A stretch of 64,000 nt of DNA from Wyeomyia smithii. Taxonomy: Eukaryota > Arthropoda > Insecta > Diptera > Culicidae. This document shows positions 59,701 through 64,000 of the stretch, piece by piece. The stretch lies in assembly GCF_029784165.1 (NCBI RefSeq), contig NC_073695.1:279968079-280032078 (forward strand). The letters run 5' to 3'. The translations under genes were made by a program, and so were the position numbers. Below the pieces are notes generated by a model. The model worked only from the letters and a program-made list of their open reading frames with translations, did no database searches and was not told where the DNA came from. Within the stretch, counting starts at the first letter, position 1. Every line of letters starts with the position of its first letter.

Positions 59701-61682
59701 AGAGAATGCAAGTCGTGCAGTGTCACGTCTACATGTACAATCGAAACATAAGAGAGATCAGCTAAACGATGGCCATTCATTATTCATTCTCTGAAGCCAA
59801 ACAGAGAAATTTCAACAGAGTGCCTTTACAGAATTCAATTTCGTTCGAGAACGACTATTCCACATATAACCGGCCTGCCAGCCAGATAGGGAGACAGCAC
59901 GTATACGTGCCACAATGTGTTGTCCCGAATCCAAGAAATGTTCCCCTATTGACAGGATGACCACGATGAATAGGTCGGTCATATCTATTTTTGCTTGCTC
60001 CATACTAAAACCGTCACAGGGATCGCTACATACGTGTTTATCTACTTGTTCCTGTGCTCTCTCCTGAACACTTTTCATTATCAGTTGTAAAACGTTACCC
60101 CATAGTATACTGTTTGTCCGTGACAGAAAGCTAGCAAGTCAATCACGGCAATGTATTGAACAACACAGTTATAGCCAGCATCGTTACCAGGGTATACTGT
60201 TCATTTACTAGGACGAAAATACACCCTGTTTCATTTCCTCATAGCACCACCTAACGCCTGGAAGCGACACCGGCTATGTACACAACTTTCGTACTTTCAA
60301 TTTTCTATAAAGCATTTCCAAATCAAGTACAAGTACACTTTTCATATTCTCAGCTTTTGGTTGCATTGTTGTCAATAGTTTTTCCTGCACACGGTATGAT
60401 AGAAAACATTTTATCATCTCTCAATAAGCAGCACAAACTCACCAACACATTATACCCTTCATTCATGCAAACATGACAACCGAAAACTCGACAAGAAAAG
60501 CTCGCCAAGCTCATCTAACCTTATCTCTTTACCTCAACGGGCGTTTCCTTACCTCCCCAACTTTCCGTTACAGACTTTCTTAGACATGCCCCTTGCATGC
60601 GACATGTGAAAAAGGACTACGAAGTGTGTGCGGTCAGCTATCAGAGCACAATGGCCAAGATCGGACAAACGGTGGCCACCGGTACTACAACGAAGTCACC
60701 TACCGGCAGCGCCTCGGGGCAGCCGACACCAGATGCAGCCATGTCGCTCTCAATGAATGACATGCAACAACAGCAGCAGCAGCACTCTCGCCAACGAAAC
60801 TATACGAAAAGTACTGAGGATGCGGAAGAAGAACGGCTCAAAACTGTTTGCTGGTAAGTTGGTGTGTTTGATTGTTTCGTGCTGCCTTCGCCTGCTATTT
60901 TCACCTTTTCTATCTAAAATCTGTAAAACTAAATATTCTCTGTAAATATACAGAGCACACATAATGTAAAATTGTCAAATTTTCAAACATTTCATAATAT
61001 AATTACTTCCTTAAACCTAACTGTGTTTTCCCTTTTTTATTACCCCCAGTGCATTCCAAAAGTATATGCAATGTTCCGAGTTTACAGTACGTCACGCATG
61101 TGGAGATGAAACAGCTCTTTTCACTCGAAAATTCCTCGACAAGATGTCCAACACTCTGATGAGGGTGAGTTCCACTTCCCACAATAGCTATACTAAGTCA
61201 GCTCCCAACAATAACCCTACACCCGAAGCGAAGCATGCGTTAACAAAGCAGAAGAAACTAATTCCAGTACAATCACTGCATAATCAGTCGTTTGACAATA
61301 TTTGATACTAATCGTACTGATCGTACGAAAGCTCCCATTCTATAGTGGAAAGGAAAATTGTGTAGTTCACGGTCATTCATCCTATTCATGTGCTATGATC
61401 ACATAGAGCAGGTACAGGTCTTTCAAAACGCAATTTCCCCCTCAAATGGCCAACAATTTTTCCTTTCCCGAAGTTCTTTTTTCATATATCTCACTTTCCC
61501 CTCTCTTCCAGATGCACTGTGTCGATTACACACCGGAAAGCGGAAAATGCCGGGATTATTTTAGTTCAGACGCGACACGTGTCCGGTTGACCACCTCAAT
61601 ATGGCTTTTGTTTAATATTTTGCTAGCTAGTCTGGTAACGTTGCTGGCCCGTTGTATGCCTAGTTCCAATGAGCTAATTTAA
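29654..61682 (+). CDS. Cysteine-rich secreted or membrane-anchored protein, six-exon gene (family not recognised)
   Basis: Six exons join to exactly 900 nt (299 codons plus stop) with every splice phase matching. Seen in the product: a basic N-terminus and leucine-rich core typical of a signal peptide (residues 1 to about 26). Fourteen cysteines follow at 29, 37, 63, 72, 80, 104, 119, 130, 204, 205, 213, 222, 246 and 256, an even number suited to disulfides. Residues about 146-195 form a T/S/Q-rich insert with six glutamines (176-181) and one N-glycosylation sequon (N187-Y-T). A hydrophobic segment at 272-289 precedes a short polar tail. This suggests an extracellular domain held by a transmembrane helix or an atypical GPI signal. 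I infer no biochemical role. A DUF19-like or other cysteine-rich ectodomain is possible but unproven. The gene is stretched by a 24.7-kb first intron full of transposons. Confidence 0.82.
30679..31096. mobile_element. Inverted-repeat element with 14-bp perfect ends
   Basis: GTGCCAAAAACGAA at 30679-30692 is the exact reverse complement of 31083-31096. The inside is related to 42935-43229 (shared ataatggccatgatcaaagc, ggttgtgtt, ccatatctag and the right end ttcgtttttggca). No protein is encoded. A MITE is the simplest reading; the target duplication was not resolved. Confidence 0.6.
31155..31215 (-). mobile_element. SINE tRNA-head fragment
   Basis: tacgacgactggcttgtt followed by aggccag matches the head of the SINE at 44220-44425 (only a G/A difference near the anticodon-arm remnant). 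A weakened B box (attcgattatac on the + strand) is adjacent. The body is absent or unrecognisable. Confidence 0.6.
31755..32003. repeat. Imperfect 36-bp inverted repeat enclosing 177 bp
   Basis: 31755-31790 and 31968-32003 are reverse complements except for about four positions. Each arm contains tcccatttgcatttt, which includes the octamer ATGCAAAT on one strand. It is probably a MITE relic; no target duplication was seen. Confidence 0.6.
32004..35337. other. Intron 1 segment, no clear repeat
   Basis: Mostly AT-rich. A GC-richer stretch at 34020-34320 contains an 85-codon ORF with a good start context (caaaATG) and an initiator-like TCAGTT at 34211. Neither is enough to call a gene or promoter. 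Confidence 0.5.
35338..35462 (-). mobile_element. Degraded SINE body, same family as 44220-44425
   Basis: Shared runs include gcagccaact, acaattgc and gactaacgc in the same order, with the tail end (aaagtaaagt) at 35340. The tRNA head is not recognisable. Divergence is high, so it is an old copy. Confidence 0.6.
35990..37160. repeat. Repeat-derived non-coding region
   Basis: Several stretches echo each other and the rest of the window: gtttcgtaaccagaatgacc, agagaccggaacatgatttt, aatccgaaatggcgacttcc, tttttaccaaatttggcata. This looks like worn mobile-element sequence. The short ORFs here overlap on both strands and are not credible genes. Confidence 0.4.
37236..37480. repeat. MITE-like relic with TTACGTAAC inverted ends
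   Basis: attacgtaacgctaagg near 37240 faces gttacgtaaccttcg near 37460, enclosing C-rich blocks (gacccccctt, acccctctcc, ccgcccctccgcc). This layout is typical of a common mosquito non-coding element; I recognise the type only from memory. Confidence 0.55.
37944..39155 (+). mobile_element. Tc1/mariner-superfamily DNA transposon, D37E-type (ITmD37E-like), inactive
   Basis: Imperfect terminal inverted repeats (TAGACCGTTCCGATAATTAT and the reverse complement TAGACTGTCCCGAAAATTAT) are flanked by TA (37942-37943 and 39156-39157). The element interrupts a retroposon whose uninterrupted copy at 41521-41933 shows the empty site. Inside is a broken transposase. The 1,212-bp length is close to a full-size member with a small internal loss. 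Confidence 0.9.
38091..39036 (+). pseudogene. Transposase relic, D37E Tc1/mariner type
   Basis: In reading order: a first helix-turn-helix (KQRKRIVHKWGTVSGLSIRKLAR) with a TAA stop at 38184, an AT-hook-like RRGRKPG, a second helix-turn-helix (KKVMEYYKRHPSVSVRDVARKLG), the first catalytic Asp in MDDETYIKLD, the second in FWPDLAPCHYS, and the catalytic Glu in CPEIRPIETFW in another frame. Allowing one lost residue at the frameshift (about 38815), the last Asp-Glu spacing is 37, the signature of the mosquito ITmD37E family. Sequence between the second helix-turn-helix and MDDE is shorter than expected, so an internal deletion near 38410 is likely. No start codon was found. Confidence 0.85.
39257..41490. 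other. Intron 1 segment, nothing recognised
   Basis: AT-rich. A splice-donor-like cagaaag|gtgagt at 41050-41062 follows a short open frame, but no acceptor partner or homology supports an exon. Confidence 0.55.
41491..41520. repeat. 30-bp target-site duplication, left
   Basis: It matches 41934-41963 at 29 of 30 positions (core gagtcgaaatactcgaaatg). Confidence 0.85.
41521..41933 (+). mobile_element. Retroposon copy II, SINE-like, with AAAGT tail
   Basis: A 413-bp block ends in a short AAAGT tandem tail (taagtaaagtaaagtaaagt). It is flanked by a 30-bp direct repeat (41491-41520 and 41934-41963, one mismatch). A tail plus a long target duplication indicates target-primed insertion. A B-box-like ggttcaaacc lies 20 bp from the start but no A box was found, so the promoter type is open. 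It codes for nothing. Copy I at 37638-39256 starts and ends at the same points. Confidence 0.75.
41934..41963. repeat. 30-bp target-site duplication, right
   Basis: It matches 41491-41520 with a single T/A difference. The first two bases could equally belong to the AAAGT tail. Confidence 0.85.
42935..43229. mobile_element. Relative of the 30679-31096 element, left end lost
   Basis: It shares ataatggccatgatcaaagc, parts of the middle, and the right terminal ttcgtttttggcat with 30679-31096. I found no matching left inverted repeat. Confidence 0.5.
43240..44209. other. Intron 1 segment with an A+C-rich island
   Basis: 43530-43860 is strikingly rich in A and C on the + strand and poor in T and G, which keeps a 113-codon lysine-rich frame open. 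I see no domain and treat the frame as an effect of composition. The remainder is AT-rich without features. Confidence 0.5.
44220..44425 (-). mobile_element. tRNA-headed SINE
   Basis: Read on the minus strand, it begins with a tRNA-like head containing a B box (GGTTCGAGTCT, about 44392-44382), preceded by gtacgatgctggccgaacaa. It then has a body ending in a CTTTTGCTTT-type tail at 44220. The 10-bp direct repeat cggctgagta flanks it (44210-44219 and 44426-44435). It is 206 bp long. The head is recognisable but far from a functional tRNA. Similar SINEs are abundant in culicine mosquitoes. Confidence 0.85.
45560..45720. repeat. Two diverged ~83-bp units
   Basis: tatgaagccatttaacgtgtcatacgaaattgtaaaa near 45591 resembles gaatgaggccatttaagagagcatgcgaagttataaaa near 45672. 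Scattered aaaatgcaa motifs nearby hint at more units. No gene. Confidence 0.45.
46097..46109. repeat. Target-site duplication of LINE copy 2, left
   Basis: tattaattttatt, identical to 53055-53067. It sits directly against the A-tail end of the element. Confidence 0.85.
46528..47646 (-). repeat. Tandem duplication inside LINE copy 2, unit 1
   Basis: This 1,119-bp block recurs at 47649-48767 with no difference I could find in the translated part. Two extra G's sit at the junction (47647-47648). It covers the ORF2 thumb, RNase H and C-terminal motif. Confidence 0.9.
47649..48767 (-). repeat. Tandem duplication inside LINE copy 2, unit 2
   Basis: This is the second copy of the 1,119-bp block, 1,121 bp from the first. 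It fuses the ORF2 C-terminus (DLSYMSLI) to the thumb sequence (PLSSRILIKCEV) at the junction, creating a 395-codon chimeric reading frame that is not a natural LINE protein. Confidence 0.9.
51286..52610 (-). pseudogene. LINE ORF1 (gag-like nucleic-acid-binding protein), copy 2
   Basis: It starts at ATG 52608-52610 (MDVDPSSPVPP, a proline-rich head) and has the I-type ORF1 body (FIVFFRPK, FRVTFAGSALPSHV). In another frame near 51890-51990 come CCHC knuckles: CSKCGETHADDSC and CIHCGENHHELSTC. A basic tail (RRDKIKRSLKKRSKRS) and a proline-rich C-terminus follow. A directly repeated 18-bp segment at 51999-52016 and 52018-52035 breaks the frame. The segment expected between SIDRVRL and the surviving knuckles, normally carrying the first knuckle, is missing. 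The known family role is RNA binding as a ribonucleoprotein; this copy is broken. Confidence 0.88.
52611..53054 (-). promoter_or_regulatory. 5' UTR of LINE copy 2, probable internal promoter
   Basis: These 440 bp lie between the ORF1 start and the 5' target-site duplication and are clearly more GC-rich than the flanks. I-group elements carry a downstream-type Pol II promoter in this position. That role is inferred from the family, not from a motif I can point to. Confidence 0.5.
53055..53067. repeat. Target-site duplication of LINE copy 2, right
   Basis: tattaattttatt, identical to 46097-46109. It fixes the 5' end of the element at 53054. Confidence 0.85.
53068..54387. other. Intron 1, 3' end, nothing recognised
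   Basis: Very AT-rich sequence between the LINE and exon 2. It ends with the polypyrimidine tract and acceptor ttcctatag. Confidence 0.7.
54388..54523 (+). CDS. Coding exon 2 of the cysteine-rich gene
   Basis: A pyrimidine-rich acceptor (ttttgttcctatag) opens the exon, and a consensus donor (GCCC|gtaagt) closes it. It encodes residues 19-64 and holds cysteines 29, 37 and 63. The exon enters at codon position 2 and leaves after two bases of a proline codon, matching its neighbours. Compared with the AT-rich flanks its base composition is coding-like. Confidence 0.9.
54524..57807 (+). other. Intron 2, no other feature seen
   Basis: AT-rich sequence between exons 2 and 3. Short ORFs near 54840-55145 overlap on both strands and show no coding character. 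No repeat with clear ends was recognised. Confidence 0.8.
57808..57950 (+). CDS. Coding exon 3 of the cysteine-rich gene, ending at a GC donor
   Basis: The acceptor is ttttggaaacag. The exon encodes residues 64-112, including the cysteine cluster HCIRSYTRRC and the segment ELCEEGPYQE. Joining to exon 4 in frame requires the exon to stop one base into a codon, which places the donor at GAAG|gcacgt. This is a GC-type donor with otherwise good consensus. The two nearby GT dinucleotides (57955 and 57959) both give a stop codon soon after the junction. Confidence 0.9.
57951..60573 (+). other. Intron 3, GC-AG type, with a hairpin-element insertion
   Basis: The intron starts gcacgt and ends ttacag. 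It contains the short hairpin element at 58191-58412. Otherwise it is AT-rich with no supported gene. Confidence 0.75.
58191..58412. mobile_element. Hairpin element B: shortened relative of element A
   Basis: It matches element A at both ends and through the right arm, but most of the left arm is missing. After about 41 bp (ending gattctact) it jumps to ggtccacataagcac, leaving an outer inverted repeat of about 41 bp (58191-58231 and 58322-58367). It shares the tail gctaagacgctc. The direct repeat tacagaagctatg flanks it at 58178-58190 and 58413-58425. It lies in intron 3 of the host gene. Confidence 0.82.
60574..60853 (+). CDS. Coding exon 4: cysteines and Q-rich low-complexity insert
   Basis: The acceptor ttccgttacag and donor GCTG|gtaagt are both good. 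The exon encodes residues 112-205. It begins with DFLRHAPCMRHVKKDYEVC, runs through a region rich in T, S, G and P, a run of six glutamines coded by CAA/CAG, and a charged EEER stretch, and ends in a CC pair split by the intron. The repetitive middle probably forms a flexible spacer between two cysteine-bearing halves and may vary in length between individuals. Confidence 0.92.
60854..61049 (+). other. Intron 4
   Basis: A 196-bp GT-AG intron (gtaagt ... ttacccccag) with a pyrimidine-rich 3' end. It splits the codon of Cys205. Confidence 0.9.
61050..61164 (+). CDS. Coding exon 5 of the cysteine-rich gene
   Basis: The exon follows ttacccccag and ends at ATGAGG|gtgagt in phase 0. It encodes residues 205-243, with cysteines 213 and 222 in YMQCSEFTVRHACGDE and an amphipathic stretch after them. 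Intron 4 before it is short (196 bp), as is intron 5 after it (347 bp), unlike the long upstream introns. Confidence 0.9.
61165..61511 (+). other. Intron 5
   Basis: A 347-bp GT-AG intron (gtgagt ... ctctcttccag) in phase 0. Retention would meet stop codons within the intron. Confidence 0.88.
61512..61682 (+). CDS. Coding exon 6: last cysteines, membrane anchor and stop
   Basis: The acceptor is ctctcttccag. The exon encodes residues 244-299: cysteines 246 and 256, a short polar linker (SSDATR), the hydrophobic segment SIWLLFNILLASLVTLLA, and a polar ten-residue tail ending at TAA (61680-61682). The polar tail favours a single-pass membrane anchor with a short cytoplasmic end. The small residues just before the hydrophobic stretch leave GPI attachment possible. 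Confidence 0.92.
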   Translation: MHCVDYTPESGKCRDYFSSDATRVRLTTSIWLLFNILLASLVTLLARCMPSSNELI

Positions 61683-61879
61683 TCGACCTGAGCTGAGGAC
61701 AAAACAATACTTTTATCAGATCCTGGGTACTGTGGAGCATGTGTTGTCATTGACTGCCACAGAGTCCTATGGTAGCCACCATGTGAGGAATATAGAGTTG
61801 CGCTCTGAACGCATTTGTGATCGTGAAGTGTAAAGATATAGTCTGAGTGCAGAACATAGACGAGTGCGAGGTAAAACTG

Positions 61880-61894
61880 AATAAATAAAATAAA
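61880..61894 (+). terminator. Polyadenylation signals of the cysteine-rich gene
   Basis: Three overlapping AATAAA hexamers (61880, 61884, 61889) lie about 200 bp after the stop codon, followed by a T/G-rich stretch (gattgtttgt). This is the first good polyadenylation signal downstream and predicts a 3' UTR of roughly 220 nt. Confidence 0.65.
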
Positions 61895-64000
61895 CGAACA
61901 AAGATTGTTTGTCTACGATGATACTGGTGCGTCGTGACTGTATGAAAGTGTATTAGCGTACCTATGATATAAAATGATTCGGTTTTTTGTTAGAAAAAAA
62001 TTAATAATAATCTGCCGGTTTAAATTGAAATAGGCTACCTATTATCATAATAACACTTTTAAGGTTGAATCGGTTACAAACGGATTTTCATTGGCTTCCA
62101 ATAACTGTAGAAATATACAGAAACAAAACATAATACGTTGTATTGCAATTGTAACAGGTAATCTAAAAGAGAACAATTTTTAATTATTTTAGAGTAATAA
62201 TTTCTGTGGAATGTTTACTATTATTGTTACTAATAAAACGGTTGATTGCATTGCACAATCTTCTGTTACCATATGATCAAACGTTTTTTAGATTGGGATA
62301 ATGTGGAAGTATATCTGCGTTATCTTCAAGATTTTATAGAAGCTTGTGATGTCAACTGAAATATGAATTGTTTCAATTCTACCCAAGATTTTAGACCTAT
62401 CTGAAATAATAACAAAATTGAAAATCTGACAGACAACATATGATGACACAAAAAATGTGAATGACTAGCCAGCTTCCGAAGTATTTACGTATGCCATTTT
62501 TTATTCTATCAGCTCGAGTAAATAATGACACAATGTTGAAAACATACCATAATTATAATGAATAAATGGAGCATTTTATGGACGAGGATTTTTTTCTTGC
62601 CAAGCATGTGTGTGTTCAAAAGGTTTTGTTTGGGACAAATGTAAATAATTAATAACATTATGATTAAATGAACCAACATAATGACCGCAGTTGAAATGAG
62701 AGAAAATGCGAAAAGCGAAGCTGCACCCGTTTGCACCCAAGTGGTATGGAGGTGTATAAAATTGACATAGAATCATATTATAATTAGTTTAGGCAATTAA
62801 TAAAATTGCAGTGCGTAGGCATATAACATGTTTCATAGCTTCCGGATAGAGATACTGAATGGTGCACCATAAAAAGGCGATGCCTATGACCATTGAAAGT
62901 ACACTCACGTACTCCTCTAAATTCAATAATCAAATTATTGGTTGGAAGCGGGTGAAAAGCTGCGGACAAATAAATTATAGCCGGTGTGACTGCCATGTAA
63001 TTGTACAAATGCAATACGAATTAATGGATGGGGAAAAGTGCATCCACCAAGTAACGCGGTGAACGCGATTGTATCTGAAAACTCTATTAATCGTGAAGTA
63101 ACATGTTCGGGAATTTAATATTCAGAGATAAATTATCGATAAAACTGTTACGTTGATCAAGTTATTGTTAATTCGAAACAGTGTAAATGAGAATAAATGA
63201 AAAGATTAACTTAATTCTTACGCAAAAAAAAATCAATAAGTTCGTTATGGTTCCTTCGAGATTAATGCACTTAAAATTGAAGTGCATAAAATATTATATA
63301 ACATCTCGATTAAAATTTAAAATATTTCAAATGTCGAAAAAAAATTGGCAAAAGTGAAAAAAGGCATTGTTATTCATCATTGTGTTCTTTGAAATGCCCC
63401 GTAACCAATGATGTGTAACACTCGCATATAGTTTTATTTTGTTCATTATGTTAGTGTTCGAAATTTGAGGCTATTCTATACGTGAAATTTGTCACTGCAA
63501 GATAAAAGATCGGATAGCAAAGTAAAATAGTTCAAAACGAAATGAAAACGGTGATTGTTTGATGTAAATAGGTTGTATATAGGATAGATTATTTAATTAT
63601 GTAATGAGCGCACGAAAATATACTGAACATATTGCAAACTGTTTACAGTAATATAAGGTATTTTATCGAGATGACAGACCAATCCTATAAAAATTTATCT
63701 TCTTTGAGAATATTTTCCAGTAAATTCGTATACTGATTATCATGCTACATTCGAAAGTTAGAATAATTCTTTAATGGAATTTTTCTCATCTCTTTGATTT
63801 TCAATTCCTAATTTCTTTGTAACAGTGAACATTCTGGAAGTTTTAGATTTTTGAAATCAGGCTGGTCGTACATATAAATAGAACAAATTATGCCAGGTTT
63901 TCATTTTGTTAATTTTTGTTTTATTTTTTATCAATTAACTCTACCTGTATTTTTTTGTGACACTTCAACTGTACGGTAATAAAAATGCCCAAGATATTGA
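61895..64000. other. Gene-free stretch after the host gene
   Basis: AT-rich. Short ORFs on both strands (for example 62509-62736 minus, 62859-63062 plus) overlap and carry no recognisable motif. No repeat with clear ends. Confidence 0.65.

Noticed and set aside
1..64000. CRISPR array, bacterial operon or phage system
   Set aside because: No spaced identical repeats of array type, no operons or ribosome-binding sites. Splice sites, LINEs and SINEs show that this is eukaryotic DNA.

Overview
The window is nuclear DNA of an insect, most likely a culicine mosquito of Aedes or Culex type. The reasons are its AT-rich, repeat-packed intergenic DNA, very long introns, an I-clade non-LTR retrotransposon, a Tc1/mariner-superfamily element with a D37E-like catalytic triad (the ITmD37E type known from mosquitoes), tRNA-headed SINEs and several hairpin or MITE-like elements. 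The species call rests on recognised repeat types, not on a search.

Only one host gene can be supported. It lies on the + strand in six coding exons (29654-29708, 54388-54523, 57808-57950, 60574-60853, 61050-61164, 61512-61682). They join in frame to a 299-residue secreted, cysteine-rich protein with a signal peptide, 14 predicted luminal cysteines, a Q-rich low-complexity insert and a C-terminal hydrophobic segment. I do not recognise the family. Intron 1 is about 24.7 kb and holds most of the mobile DNA. Intron 3 appears to use a GC-AG splice pair, because both nearby GT donors lead to immediate stops.

Layout: 1-6128 gene-free DNA with MITE-like relics; 6129-10454 a 5'-truncated I-clade LINE (minus strand); 10940-11800 a decayed tandem repeat of about 90 bp period; 14097-14411 a hairpin element with a perfect 133-bp stem; 14900-15280 a CCAAT/TATA promoter-like module followed by a 21-bp minisatellite; 22549-24126 a non-coding element built of diverged units with a nested MITE; 27972-28332 a hAT-type MITE; 29.5-61.9 kb the host gene. 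Intron 1 contains SINE pieces, inverted-repeat elements, a ~410-bp retroposon interrupted by a dead D37E transposon (37944-39155), an uninterrupted copy of that retroposon with a 30-bp target duplication (41521-41933), a SINE (44220-44425), and a full-length I-clade LINE (46110-53054, minus strand, 13-bp target duplication). The LINE carries a 1.12-kb internal tandem duplication. A second, shortened hairpin element sits in intron 3 (58191-58412). 61.9-64.0 kb is gene-free.

The least explained items are the hairpin-element family with 12-13-bp target duplications, the retroposon with a 30-bp duplication and AAAGT tail, the ~90-bp repeat carrying a GTCACnGTGAC palindrome, and the GC-AG intron of the cysteine-rich gene.
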